64,000 bases of DNA, from the IMG/VR virus record IMGVR_UViG_3300043540_000321, positions 62,001-126,000 of that record; one strand, given 5' to 3'. This document shows, piece by piece, positions 9,732 through 19,487 of the stretch. The position numbers and the translations under genes were made by a program. Under the pieces are notes generated by a model. It saw only the letters and a program-made list of their open reading frames with translations. It did no database searches and was not told where the DNA came from. Every line of letters starts with the position of its first letter. The stretch's first letter is position 1. The stretch is from a virus.

Positions 9732-10277
9732 TCAATACTCCCGAATCATTTGAATGACGTGGTCCGAGTTTCCAGTAAATGTAACTGGAGAGTGGACGCT
9801 TATCCTCTCTACGAAATAAGAGGTGACATTTGCGGGCGCAACAAAGACTCCCGGACCTAGATTGGGCAAGTTGATGCCGACGATATTCAAGTCAGAGCAG
9901 AGCGCTCGAATTCGATAACTGCTACCTGGAGTAATATTCGTACTGCGAATAACGGTCTCCAGGAACACGGTGTTGGCCTTTGCGCTGACCAGGCTGTTGT
10001 AAGAAGACTGATAATCTATTGAAGTGAATCGTCCAGACGCCGTGTAGATCAAACCGCTTGCGTCGGGGTAGACCAAAGCGCAGGTATGCACATACCAGAA
10101 TCCTAAGATCTCCGGTATTTGATTGACGGAGGGAGGCGGGTAGGGCGGGCTGTTGTCATCCGGCCAAGCAGAAGTCTTCCCGATAGCGACCCAGTACCCA
10201 GTTGGAGAGGAGTAGTATCTCTTCACAAAGTCTGAGGCTGTCCGGCAACGCGCTTGGATTGTGGTAACTTCTGCCAT
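9732..10277 (-). CDS. Baseplate wedge protein (gp53-like or related)
   Basis: A 181-residue protein whose N-terminal part has the pattern YWVAIGKTSAWPDDNSPPYP. Many myovirus baseplate proteins carry such an IGkTtpWpDe-n-PP motif. The rest is beta-rich. It lies two bases downstream of the large wedge gene and one base upstream of the next gene, inside the baseplate block. Exact orthology to T4 gp53 or another wedge subunit is not established. Confidence 0.6.
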   Translation of the reverse strand: MAEVTTIQARCRTASDFVKRYYSSPTGYWVAIGKTSAWPDDNSPPYPPPSVNQIPEILGFWYVHTCALVYPDASGLIYTASGRFTSIDYQSSYNSLVSAKANTVFLETVIRSTNITPGSSYRIRALCSDLNIVGINLPNLGPGVFVAPANVTSYFVERISVHSPVTFTGNSDHVIQMIREY

Positions 10278-10279
10278 AG

Positions 10280-12706
10280 CTAGGGTCTCAAGGGTAGGAA
10301 ATAACTTCTACTTGATAGGGTCTCCGCGCTCGTAAGGACGACGGTGTAGTTCAGACCCACACCAGCCGGCACAAATTCTTTGAAGAGTTGGTCCACCTCC
10401 GGTGCGGTCTCCCTGGCATAAATGGTTAGAGTCGATAGAGGACTATTGGCAACAGAGACTTCCTTTGTAGAGGACAACGGCAGGAGTGTTGGGTATCGGA
10501 TAGCCGGGATGGTCAATTGAACCCCATCGGTCGAGAGGGCGGTATGATCATCTGGTGAGTTGTTCCAGGTAACTGGACTGGAAGACCCAGACCTGTAAGA
10601 AAGAATTTGAGGGTCGAGGATCTCAATATCGGTCACGCCATAGAGACTGGCTGCCGAGTACAAACCCTCTAATGTGCTGCCCACTGTCGATATACGTCGG
10701 ATCAATAGAGCGGTCGAGAAGTCGTCGGACTGGAACGGGTCACGAGAAAGTCCATAGAGGGCTAACCATTGGTCGACCGCCCAACCCTGCGAGGTGTGGA
10801 TAGTCAGGCTGTCGTTTGCCATCGCGTACATCAGGTACCAGCCAAAGGTGGAGTGCGCGATGGCATAGAACAAAGAGCCAATACGCCCGGTGTAGGCATA
10901 CAAATCTTCTACTCCAGGCCAGCGATAGCCAAATGGGAACATTCGACAGCACTCCAGATAGACAAAAGTGCTGAATGAGAGGGCATCGTAGGCGTGCAGA
11001 TTGAACATGGGTTTAATAAAAATATCTGCATCGGGTATCGAGAGCAAGGACATCCAGAATGTAGGGACCAGTTCAGGAGCTAACCCGGAGCTGGTCTGGA
11101 AGTAATACAGAGATGGAAGGGTGCTACTCCAACTAATAAAGTGGTTGCTCACCGTTCGAGTTGGCGTAGTGATTTTCCTTTGGTCCGCCAGGAGTAAAAC
11201 GTAGAGCCACAAACCCCGAATGAAATCGTTAGTCTGGGTTGCTGTAACGCTTGCTGTGACCTGGTTGATTAGACTCGGTAGCGTGTCTGTCTCTACTCCA
11301 TAGACCAGGTTCCAGAGCAATTTGTAGAGAGAAGGCATTTGATAAGGCGAAGGGTACAGCTCCTCCTCGTCCAGACTTCGAATTCTCGATGAGGCGATGT
11401 AAAGCTTTGCGGCTGCCTCATGGACATTCTGGTCGTAACTTATGGACAAATAGCGATGGAGAAACAGACTGGAAACGATCGTCGCGGATAGGTCAAGGTC
11501 GGTCAGGCAGTTGCCGGCCGAGTCGAACCCGGTGTAGGTTGCCCAGGTCGTTGGGTCAACAGACAACTGAACAACCCCAGCCAATTGCTTAAGAAGACTA
11601 TCTATACCGGCGGGAAGACTCTGAATCTGAGTAGCTGGGCGGTCTCGTAAATTCTGAACCGCATGGACCACGGCCAGACCCAGCCAGGCATTAGCCAACG
11701 TATCTCGTGCATTCGACAGACTGAAGGTCGTGTCTGCTCTATTTAATAAAGTCGGCAGTCCGATCGGAGCGTTTTGCTTGTCGAGCTGCTGCCGGATAAA
11801 ACACAGCTCCCTCAAGATGGACTTAACCAACTCATCTTCACCGAGCTCGCAGAGGGACAGGATGGTCAAGGATGTCTCGATAAGGTGTGCCGTTCCCATT
11901 GTGAAAGGGTCAAGGCGCGAGGCGGGCAAATACCCCCGAGAACCATCTGGTATCCACAATTGAGAAATGGCTGAGTTATTCAGATTCCAGGTAACCGTAG
12001 TGCAGCCTTGAGGAACGTCTTCGAACGTTAACTGATAATCGGTTCCCGAAGCTTGCACCTCATCAACTACTGTCGAGGTGTTATTAAAATACGCTAGAGT
12101 TCGGTCCGCCGTAAGATGGAGTCCAGATAAGTCCTGAGGAAAAGTAGTGGAGTCCACCGTAACATCCTGATCAGCCGTGAGCGCTCGAAATATTGTTCCG
12201 CCTGTGCCCACCTGGTTGTAAGTCGTCGGGTCTACCCACCAGGGAATCTGAACAACCTGAACTGTTTTAATGTTCTGATCTGGATACGGTCCGGTCGGGA
12301 CGGTCTCCATACTAACGGAGGGGTAAGTATTCGACCAGACGACTTGAGTCAGGCTGTAAGTGAAGCTCGCCTGCAGGGCAGGATAGGATGCCAGAACAGG
12401 TGTTGAAAAAGTTGAGTTGTAGCCATGAATGGGTTGGGTGATGGCGTCTGCGGTACCTGCAAATGCCGAGATAGAAAAGGTAGCCGACGCATCAAGTAGA
12501 GTAACACCCGTTGGAATTGAGATGCTAATAGTACCCGGAGCCTGGTTCCCGGTAATCAAAAATGAGAGATTGTTCTCCTGGTGACTTTCTGGCCTCAGCC
12601 AGTTGTTTGCAGGTTCGATGTTCTCAATCCAGTAAACGATGTCTGTCCCAGAGCAGTACTGCGCCAGGTGCGAAAGGAAGAAAGTGTAAGGCTTTGAGAC
12701 AGGCAT
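10280..12706 (-). CDS. Large baseplate wedge protein with tail protein I-like C-terminal part
   Basis: An 808-residue protein. The N-terminal third is beta-rich. A helical middle (about 265-560, including LIETSLTILSLCELGEDEL) has alpha-alpha repeat character. Near 620-700, WAVDQWLALYGLSRDPFQSD followed by a short helix and DIEILD resembles the core of tail protein I/wedge subunits (leucine-rich helix, G-x-x-R, acidic D/E-S-D). It is six bases downstream of the J-like gene, which matches the usual J-then-I order in Mu/P2-type baseplates. The long middle part is unusual for protein I. Confidence 0.6.
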   Translation of the reverse strand: MPVSKPYTFFLSHLAQYCSGTDIVYWIENIEPANNWLRPESHQENNLSFLITGNQAPGTISISIPTGVTLLDASATFSISAFAGTADAITQPIHGYNSTFSTPVLASYPALQASFTYSLTQVVWSNTYPSVSMETVPTGPYPDQNIKTVQVVQIPWWVDPTTYNQVGTGGTIFRALTADQDVTVDSTTFPQDLSGLHLTADRTLAYFNNTSTVVDEVQASGTDYQLTFEDVPQGCTTVTWNLNNSAISQLWIPDGSRGYLPASRLDPFTMGTAHLIETSLTILSLCELGEDELVKSILRELCFIRQQLDKQNAPIGLPTLLNRADTTFSLSNARDTLANAWLGLAVVHAVQNLRDRPATQIQSLPAGIDSLLKQLAGVVQLSVDPTTWATYTGFDSAGNCLTDLDLSATIVSSLFLHRYLSISYDQNVHEAAAKLYIASSRIRSLDEEELYPSPYQMPSLYKLLWNLVYGVETDTLPSLINQVTASVTATQTNDFIRGLWLYVLLLADQRKITTPTRTVSNHFISWSSTLPSLYYFQTSSGLAPELVPTFWMSLLSIPDADIFIKPMFNLHAYDALSFSTFVYLECCRMFPFGYRWPGVEDLYAYTGRIGSLFYAIAHSTFGWYLMYAMANDSLTIHTSQGWAVDQWLALYGLSRDPFQSDDFSTALLIRRISTVGSTLEGLYSAASLYGVTDIEILDPQILSYRSGSSSPVTWNNSPDDHTALSTDGVQLTIPAIRYPTLLPLSSTKEVSVANSPLSTLTIYARETAPEVDQLFKEFVPAGVGLNYTVVLTSAETLSSRSYFLPLRP

Positions 12707-12712
12707 AGAACG

Positions 12713-13816
12713 TTAAACAGTGTCATAAGTAATCCAGGCGTTCTCGGTTCGAACGACTCCTGTTGAGTTCGGAGTAACAACGGCTGAAGGGGATAAAACA
12801 CTCAGACTGATGACATTCGAACTGACGGAGCTAAGAGACTGGAGATAACTCTGAAGTAGAGCGGGCGTAAGAGGTTGACCCAGACCTAACGTCATCAAGT
12901 AAGTGTGAATCTGCGCGATCAAGGTATCGGTTAATGCTTGCAGGTCAACCCCATTTTTGGGTTTGCAATAGATGTTGACATCTGTGTAAGTCCGAGTCGC
13001 CTGGTAGACCGAAATAAGAACTCCAGCCGGTTTAACATTGGCTGCGATCGCTAGAAGGCTAGAAAGTTCGGTTGAGAGTAGAGTTGACTCACTATCAACC
13101 CATACTTCTATCACCCCGGGAGAAGGAACTCTCAAAGCGGCCCACTCCACACTGGACTGAGCTAGGATAGCTGCCTTGATCGCTTGATCGCTGCACGAGC
13201 CCTTCGCCTGAATGAATTGTAGAATCCGCGCTCTGAAGAGAGCGTCACTCTCCGGCTGCAGCCCGCCGGTCAGGTCTCCGCAGTAAGCTCCGGCTGTCGT
13301 GCGGTGAGTCCCTACAACAAAACTCCCCTGAGGGAAGGTCGGAGATATCAAGGAAGTTCCGGCCTGAAAGTTCGCCAATTCAGTAGGTAGGAGAGCCTGG
13401 ACTGGAACAGCGGTCTGAGCGACAGATGAGATAGAGTACCCGGTGATTCCTGTTCCCTGAACCTGAACCTGAAGTCCAGAACTGGGTTCAGTTAAGACCA
13501 CTCCGGGGTTAAGAACAAACCCATCCTTGAGACTCTGCGCCAGTACGGAGCCTGTGGCATAAGTTCCCGTTTTCCGAACCAGCGATGGGTCCAGGTCAGC
13601 CGCCCGTTGGTCCAAGGTAGAACCCTGTGCGGTTTGCAGAAACATGCCGCTGGTCAGATTTAATAAATTCTGGTCCTCCGCAACTTGCCCTGCTGCAAAG
13701 GACCGGATGAGTGCTGTGAAGATAGACCCCTCAGAGAGGTCTGCCGGAATACCGCTCTGAGCCAGAAATGTTGTTATGACAGATTCAATCGTCGCGAGAT
13801 CTCGAGAGATAAACAT
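12713..13816 (-). CDS. Baseplate J-like protein
   Basis: A 367-residue wedge component of contractile baseplates. Typical features of the J/gp6 family are the N-terminal helix with GSIFTALIRSFA, then LDQRAADLDPSLVRKTGTYATG, the segment GGLQPESDALFRARILQF, and IKAAILAQSSVEWA before the C-terminal beta domain (VEVWVDSE-type stretch). It follows the gp25/W-like gene by five bases and precedes the I-like gene, the conserved W-J-I order. Confidence 0.88.
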   Translation of the reverse strand: MFISRDLATIESVITTFLAQSGIPADLSEGSIFTALIRSFAAGQVAEDQNLLNLTSGMFLQTAQGSTLDQRAADLDPSLVRKTGTYATGSVLAQSLKDGFVLNPGVVLTEPSSGLQVQVQGTGITGYSISSVAQTAVPVQALLPTELANFQAGTSLISPTFPQGSFVVGTHRTTAGAYCGDLTGGLQPESDALFRARILQFIQAKGSCSDQAIKAAILAQSSVEWAALRVPSPGVIEVWVDSESTLLSTELSSLLAIAANVKPAGVLISVYQATRTYTDVNIYCKPKNGVDLQALTDTLIAQIHTYLMTLGLGQPLTPALLQSYLQSLSSVSSNVISLSVLSPSAVVTPNSTGVVRTENAWITYDTV

Positions 13817-13821
13817 CGGAG

Positions 13822-14220
13822 CTAATTAGGGAGTGTGAATTGAACCTGCTGCGTTTCAGAACTCGACCCGTTAATTCGATAGGCAACAGAAACACCGACC
13901 TGCTGAGAGGAAAGATCGCTTGAAGCTTGAACAGAAGAGACTGTGACTCGACTCTCACCAGCCGCACAATCAGCAATAGCCTGGCGCACACCTTCAATGT
14001 TGACGGGTACGAGCGGAGCGCTGAGATAGTCATAGACCTTGTCCCCGTAGCTCCCTCCTGTCAGCTCTAGACCCGCAGGCCCTCTTACCCAACGAGCATA
14101 CCCATTTACAGGTGTTGAAAGACGACGGAGCAATGCCTCCTGAATCATTGCATCGTCAGCGATCGTAGAGAAGTCTAGGCTCTCCTTACTCTGTACACCT
14201 AAGTAAATGTCTTCTGTCAT
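13822..14220 (-). CDS. Baseplate wedge protein, gp25/W-like
   Basis: A 132-residue protein beginning MTEDIYLGVQSKESLDFS; the frame is open further upstream but the ATG at 14220 overlaps the previous stop as ATGA, so this start is chosen. GYARWVRGPAGLEL and YGDKVYDYLS match the small lysozyme-like fold of gp25/gpW wedge proteins that precede J in many baseplate operons. It probably binds the sheath end or wedge core. The family call is by pattern and gene order. Confidence 0.7.
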   Translation of the reverse strand: MTEDIYLGVQSKESLDFSTIADDAMIQEALLRRLSTPVNGYARWVRGPAGLELTGGSYGDKVYDYLSAPLVPVNIEGVRQAIADCAAGESRVTVSSVQASSDLSSQQVGVSVAYRINGSSSETQQVQFTLPN

Positions 14221-14855
14221 AACAAGTTGAGCGGAGACGTGGAGTCTGGTAGGTACCCCCACGATAAGGTCGGAGACGGTGCGGATAGTGACCAGAAACA
14301 CTGGTCGGTCGCTTTGACTGAAGCGTAGTTCTGATCGATCGAGATTGCGACCAGGTTGTACTGACCAGCCGCCCATTGACCAGAATGGCTGAAGTGGACT
14401 TCCCCAGGGTTAACTGTGTCTCGACCTTGAACAATCAGTGTCGAATCACTCCCATCAGGAGAGTAGTAGAGTTTCCATCGAACGAACCCAATGGGCTGAC
14501 CTACGCGACAGAGAACGGACAGAGCGCAGAAGTCGGAGGATGTAAAGGCGATCGTCGAGACTACAGTGGAGTCAGCAATAAGAGGATTCCAGGCTCGACT
14601 CACAGTAGCGTATGCCGGTGTCCCGCTCAACGCAGTTAGTCGAAAAGTTGTTAGCTGACTCGTTGAGGATAAGACAATCCCCTTGCCGACGGCGTTGTCT
14701 TTAGCATCGAAGAGATTAACCTGCAACCCTGCCTTTGGAGGTTCTAAGGGAACAAAAGTCCAGATGTTGCCTTTCTGCGACTGGACTGGCGTGCGGTCTG
14801 GATAAATGCTGGATGAGGTTATAGTCTGAGCACTAACGGGTAAAAATCGATTCAT
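14217..14855 (-). CDS. Hypothetical baseplate-region protein
   Basis: A 212-residue beta-rich protein (many alternating hydrophobic/Ser-Thr stretches, for example LTTFRLTALSG and FVRWKLYYSPDG) that may hold one or two immunoglobulin-like domains. A good ribosome binding site (AGGAGG, rc of 14863-14868 region) precedes the ATG. It overlaps both neighbours by four bases. Ig-like accessory domains are common in baseplates and fibres, but the function is not known. Confidence 0.55.
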   Translation of the reverse strand: MNRFLPVSAQTITSSSIYPDRTPVQSQKGNIWTFVPLEPPKAGLQVNLFDAKDNAVGKGIVLSSTSQLTTFRLTALSGTPAYATVSRAWNPLIADSTVVSTIAFTSSDFCALSVLCRVGQPIGFVRWKLYYSPDGSDSTLIVQGRDTVNPGEVHFSHSGQWAAGQYNLVAISIDQNYASVKATDQCFWSLSAPSPTLSWGYLPDSTSPLNLL

Positions 14856-16348
14856 CGAGATCCTCCTGTCAAAAACGTCCCCAAGTTTTGTGACCCAGCC
14901 TTCGGGTCGGGGACTGAGGGGGTAAGAGGAGAGACCTGACTCGCTGGTTGTGGGGTGACAGGGCTGGTCTTAGGATATGGAGCGACATCTGTCATCGCCT
15001 GGATTGTCTGTGGGGTCATGCTCAAAGGAGTTGGTGGGGTCACCGTTGTCACCGTCGACTGTCGTGGACCACAATTAATAAAAGTTGGGCTGCCTCGAAG
15101 AATCAGGACACTAGAAGACGCCAGGCTCACAGAGGTACCTGTTCCAATGACGGGACCTCCAGACGAGAACCCAACGCCTGTGTCCGAAAAGAGGTTGATA
15201 GACCCACCCACACCACTGATATTGACGGGGCCAGAAAGACAGGCGAGATTTAAGGCTATCGTTTTAGCGACTACATCCGTATTAAGAGCAGAAGTTGTCG
15301 CTAAGCGACCCAGGTTCGTTTGAAATAAGGCATCCTTCTGAATATTGGCAGACAGCGTGCCGTAGTTCGTCGCGGAGTTACTTCGAGTTGGATGAAGAGG
15401 AGTCGCACTGGCCTGCCCAACCTGGAGGTTGAGCACATCCGAGTAAAGATTGCAGCTCCCAGTGTTCACAGCCAGATTAGCAGCTGCGATCGCCATCTGG
15501 TCTTGAGAATACAGAGAGAGATTACCGCCCATCGCCACCCACTGGTCTTCAGCTCGAGTGAAATGGTGCTGGAAACTTCCCTGATAGAGGTCAGCCGTTG
15601 TGTGATTGAACCTCGTCTGAGTCACTATCTGCTGAGAGCTGAACAAAGTCGCCGGAGAGTTGACTGAGAAGATAGAGGCTGTGTTGAACCGAGCCTGCCC
15701 TACGTTATGCTGGTGAACTGCATTATTGTTCACAACCGTGTTCCCATAGGCATAATCTGCTTGCAGGGCTCGAGTCGTATCGGTCACCATCTTGCCGGCC
15801 TCGTTTAAGAGGGAGACATAACGACCAATCCCGGTACGAACTGAGGTTGGCATCAGTTGCAGTAACGTATTGACCTCCGAGTTCGCAACGCTCTTGTCTG
15901 AGTGAACCAGTTGAAGGACTTTGATGACCCAGGACTCTAAGGTGTTGACCTGTTTCACCAAAGACCCCAATAAACTTTGGATGGCATTCGACGGAGTGCT
16001 GTTATGTAGGCTGGCTGAGTTAGGTGAGGGCAGCCCCAAACTGGCGTAGATAGCCGGGCCTGATGACCCCGTCGGCATGAGGCTAGATGGAAAAAGGTCT
16101 ATGCTCTCCTCGGTGTAGTAAGACCGGTACATCTCAGTCACGATCGTGACAGCGGCATCGTGCAGAGGAATCACCCGGATCGAGGGAGACTCTACGGTCG
16201 TTCCTTCTGGGAGCTGGTTCACTTCGACTGTGGATGTCCAGGCCTGAAACCCAACATTCTGAGTCACCTCACCTGAGGTCGTCGGTGGTATAGCCAGAGC
16301 GACATAAGTGGGAGAAATATCTGTGAATCCTGTAGGTGAGTAACTCAA
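14852..16348 (-). CDS. Probable central spike protein with beta-prism-like repeats
   Basis: A 498-residue protein. An N-terminal domain (1-200) includes a helix-rich piece (NTLESWVIKVLQLV). Residues about 210-420 contain successive short beta strands with patterns such as HQHNVGQARFNTAS, TRFNHTTADLYQGS and NLSLYSQDQMAI, similar in style to the triple-stranded beta-prism of VgrG/gp5 spikes. The C-terminus is Pro/Thr-rich. It follows the OB-fold and hub genes, and a PAAR tip protein is encoded at 50.8 kb, so a spike shaft role is plausible. The function is inferred from pattern and context. Confidence 0.5.
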   Translation of the reverse strand: MSYSPTGFTDISPTYVALAIPPTTSGEVTQNVGFQAWTSTVEVNQLPEGTTVESPSIRVIPLHDAAVTIVTEMYRSYYTEESIDLFPSSLMPTGSSGPAIYASLGLPSPNSASLHNSTPSNAIQSLLGSLVKQVNTLESWVIKVLQLVHSDKSVANSEVNTLLQLMPTSVRTGIGRYVSLLNEAGKMVTDTTRALQADYAYGNTVVNNNAVHQHNVGQARFNTASIFSVNSPATLFSSQQIVTQTRFNHTTADLYQGSFQHHFTRAEDQWVAMGGNLSLYSQDQMAIAAANLAVNTGSCNLYSDVLNLQVGQASATPLHPTRSNSATNYGTLSANIQKDALFQTNLGRLATTSALNTDVVAKTIALNLACLSGPVNISGVGGSINLFSDTGVGFSSGGPVIGTGTSVSLASSSVLILRGSPTFINCGPRQSTVTTVTPPTPLSMTPQTIQAMTDVAPYPKTSPVTPQPASQVSPLTPSVPDPKAGSQNLGTFLTGGSR

Positions 16349-17493
16349 GGCATGAACTCCGACAATCGAGAGGGTCCAACTTTAGGAATAACCGGGTTCT
16401 GGTTGTGCTGCAGAAGCTGAGCAGCCGTTAGAAAGATCCGATAGGACAGACCGCTCGCTTCATACAACGTATTGAAGAGTCCCAGGGCAGCATAGGCGTC
16501 GTAGGCTGTTGACAGAGCTGTAGCTATAGCGGTGCGATCGCTCTCATACACGCCCGCCGTCTGAAACACAACGAACGGGGCGTTAATAATATCGTCCGAA
16601 ACTGTAGATGTTAGGTACTCAGCCGCCGTGAGGAGTCCGTCTAGAGCTAAGGCTTGATAGATCAAAGGAACACCGGCTGGAGGACACAGGGCGAGCCCAT
16701 TATTAATAATCTGCTGCGCGGTAGGTAGCCCGACCAGTTTGTATTGAGCCGCCGCTGTTGAGTTGGTATAGACCGTCAACACTTCAATCAATTCATCCGT
16801 AATCTCTCCGAGGACTAGACGTTGGAACAGCATCTGCCAATCATCTGGGACGACCAGAGACTGGTTGAACAATCGAGCTAAATCAGGAGCTGTTGAGTTT
16901 AGGGTTCCGGCGGCCAGACCATTCAATAGAGCGGTGTAGGTGATTGCCAGAGGGGGAGACACTTGAAGTTTATTAAAAACCGCTCTCTGCTTGCCTGCTG
17001 GGGTCAGAGTGGCATCAATGCCCAGGTCAGCCCAAAAGTAATTGAGAGCCTTGCGAAGGACCTGAGTGACATAGAGTCCGTTACCGCCGTCGGAGTGGGT
17101 ATACATCGAAAAGGCAACTGACCCACACAACCCATAGAAACCGTTGCCCGGAGCACTCACACTTGGCCAAAAATTCGCGCCGTAAGTTGTCCAATATCTT
17201 TGAGCTGTCGTAGTTAACTCAGTGTAAGTGGAGTCTCGCGTTTGAGTGCAGCGTATTGCAGCCGCGATCGCCAGGGAAAGAATCAGGTCTCTGTAGGCCA
17301 GAACGGTATAGCTACTCTGTTGATAGGAAGAAAAATATTCTAAGTAAAGTTGAACCATTCTCGCCCGACCTTGCAGCAAGGTTCGCGCTGAGGTTTTTTG
17401 TACAAAAAATGTAGAAGGGTCCTCTACCCCAAATCGATAAACGTTCGGGTCGTATCCCAGGGTAAGAGCAAAAGGTCCGAGAGTATCAGTCAT
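16345..17493 (-). CDS. Hypothetical baseplate-region protein
   Basis: A 382-residue, Ala/Leu/Tyr-rich protein with long predicted helices (for example YRDLILSLAIAAAIRC and SYRIFLTAAQLLQ) and a NGFYGLCGSVAFSMYTH stretch. It overlaps the OB-fold gene by eight bases and the spike-like gene by four, so translation is likely coupled. No family was recognised. It might be a scaffold or adaptor within the baseplate. Confidence 0.5.
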   Translation of the reverse strand: MTDTLGPFALTLGYDPNVYRFGVEDPSTFFVQKTSARTLLQGRARMVQLYLEYFSSYQQSSYTVLAYRDLILSLAIAAAIRCTQTRDSTYTELTTTAQRYWTTYGANFWPSVSAPGNGFYGLCGSVAFSMYTHSDGGNGLYVTQVLRKALNYFWADLGIDATLTPAGKQRAVFNKLQVSPPLAITYTALLNGLAAGTLNSTAPDLARLFNQSLVVPDDWQMLFQRLVLGEITDELIEVLTVYTNSTAAAQYKLVGLPTAQQIINNGLALCPPAGVPLIYQALALDGLLTAAEYLTSTVSDDIINAPFVVFQTAGVYESDRTAIATALSTAYDAYAALGLFNTLYEASGLSYRIFLTAAQLLQHNQNPVIPKVGPSRLSEFMP

Positions 17494-19486
17494 GAAGTAG
17501 TGGGCTCATCTGAACAAGAGTTTGTTTAAGGATGTCGTAGGTCTGAATGTAGGCTCGAACATCGAGTCCGGTCGAGAGAAACACAAAGAGGACAAGGGCG
17601 TCGAGAGTCCTTCCTTGAGACAGCACATTTAATGCCGGATAGAACGGGTGCTGAACGCTCTCCAGCCAGGCCAAAAATGCAGCGATGTCTACCCAGTTGG
17701 TGGCATCGTCCGGCACACTCATCGATAAATTACTCAAGTAACTACTGACAACGGGACTGGTTGGGTCTGCGATCGCCTCCTGGAGAGTCGTAAGAACGGG
17801 ACTGGGCACAGGCGGACACTGAAGAACGGACGGTTTTACGGCCAGTTGAGCGAGCTGAGTTGCCGATGTAAACTTCTCGTCCGGAGTTGACCCGTCGATC
17901 GCACCTAACTTAAGAAGTTGGAGGGTGACCGCCACAGATTGAGCCTTCGTGCCCGTCGCGGCCGCCAGTTTAATAAAACTCAAGATAGACCCGTCGCTGA
18001 GCAGGTCATTGAGGTTGGTCGTTATCTGCACAGCCTTCGACTGAGGAACTCCCAGACGGACGAGTAGAGAGAGAAGAGCTTGCTCTGGGGCGGACGAGAA
18101 ATTGAAATTGCTGCTAGTCGATGCCATCAAGGCTGGCAGAGGGTGATTGACGATCGGCTTGTAGACAACGGGCGGGCTGAGCGGATCGGAGCTAGAGGCC
18201 GTCAGCTCTGGATAGCTCGTGTAGATCGTCATCTGCTCCCAGGTATCTACCTCGTAGTATCGTCGTTGGATGGTTGAGTCAACCTGGGCGAGTACTCCGC
18301 CGCTGATGATATTCCCCTCACCGGTTAGGGGTGTGGATGGGGTTTGAACGATACTGCCTGACGACAGGCTACCAGATATCGAAAGGCGTCCGGTACTGAA
18401 GTCAAAACTAATGGATAGAGAGATAGATAAGTTAGCCGGCAGGTTGAGCTGGATGCCGACCTGGACACAGCCGAACTTGTTGTAGGTTCCCCAGACAGCC
18501 TCGATTACAGCGACGGCCGTCTTCAATGATTTCAAGAAATTGAGCTGCAGCCCAGCCTCTTTAGACGCCTTCGTTAGTCCCTGCAACGCAGAGTTAACGG
18601 TGTTGAGAATATTGCCTACGGCATCTGCACCAGGGAGTTGAGAAGGACTTAACCCAGTTGTAAGAGACGGAGAGTTAGAGGAAGAGAGGACACCTTGACG
18701 ACTCGCGTCGGGGTGTGGAGTTTGAATCTCGATACGCCCCCCTATCGCTGTCCGCCAGTAGGCTAGGCTCTCTGCAATCTTCAGCTCTGCTCGTTGGACA
18801 TCTTTGAGTGCCTGGTGCATGGGCATATCGGCCAAGGACTGGCGCGGACCCTCCACCTTCTTGACTTCGTTCTGACCGGCCTCGATTCTCTGTCCGGCGA
18901 AGTACCAGTAGACGTTGCTACTGCTGTCAACGACCATCCGAGTCCCAGGCACCTCTGCCCCAGTCGATGAGTTCTGGGGTTGAAGAGGGGAAGAGTTTCT
19001 CAGAATAAGTGGGTAGACAGTACTCTCCGCCTCACCATTGACCGCCAATACTTCTGGAGGGAGTGGGCGAGGGTAGATATACAGCCCAGTAACATCCTTC
19101 GTGTCGATGTCTGGAAACCGTCCATTCTGCCACTCGCTGACCTGCCCATTAATAAAAAACGAGTCGTCAATATAGGGTTGACTGGTGCCACCCCGCATGA
19201 AGGAGACCTTAACGGGCTGCCCTGGACGCAACGGCATCGGGCAGAATCCAACCCCATTTGCTTGAGTGAACGCCCCGGGGATGCTGCGCGGAACATCTCT
19301 CAGCATGACATTGCCCATCTCTGGAACGACTACGTTGTAGGCATTGGTCATGCGATTAATGTCCGAGACATCCGCGACGTAGCCCCACACACTGTTTTGA
19401 AGTGGGACATGAACCCTCTGGTTCTGGGTGGAGGTGACTAAACTTTTAGTCTGCTGATACTCCCGAAAGACGTTGCTAATCTCCAT
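17486..19486 (-). CDS. Baseplate OB-fold spike/hub-associated protein
   Basis: A 666-residue protein. Residues about 30-130 (VWGYVADVSD, YNVVVPEMG, PLRPGQPVKVSFM) show the OB-fold pattern of gp5/gpV-type spike N-terminal domains. A further region contains SGSLSSGSIV-type beta repeats, and the C-terminal 200 residues are helical (LLSLLVRLGVPQSKAVQ). It is one base downstream of the hub gene. It probably joins hub and central spike. The C-terminal helical part has no assignment. Confidence 0.6.
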   Translation of the reverse strand: MEISNVFREYQQTKSLVTSTQNQRVHVPLQNSVWGYVADVSDINRMTNAYNVVVPEMGNVMLRDVPRSIPGAFTQANGVGFCPMPLRPGQPVKVSFMRGGTSQPYIDDSFFINGQVSEWQNGRFPDIDTKDVTGLYIYPRPLPPEVLAVNGEAESTVYPLILRNSSPLQPQNSSTGAEVPGTRMVVDSSSNVYWYFAGQRIEAGQNEVKKVEGPRQSLADMPMHQALKDVQRAELKIAESLAYWRTAIGGRIEIQTPHPDASRQGVLSSSNSPSLTTGLSPSQLPGADAVGNILNTVNSALQGLTKASKEAGLQLNFLKSLKTAVAVIEAVWGTYNKFGCVQVGIQLNLPANLSISLSISFDFSTGRLSISGSLSSGSIVQTPSTPLTGEGNIISGGVLAQVDSTIQRRYYEVDTWEQMTIYTSYPELTASSSDPLSPPVVYKPIVNHPLPALMASTSSNFNFSSAPEQALLSLLVRLGVPQSKAVQITTNLNDLLSDGSILSFIKLAAATGTKAQSVAVTLQLLKLGAIDGSTPDEKFTSATQLAQLAVKPSVLQCPPVPSPVLTTLQEAIADPTSPVVSSYLSNLSMSVPDDATNWVDIAAFLAWLESVQHPFYPALNVLSQGRTLDALVLFVFLSTGLDVRAYIQTYDILKQTLVQMSPLLHD

Positions 19487-19487
19487 G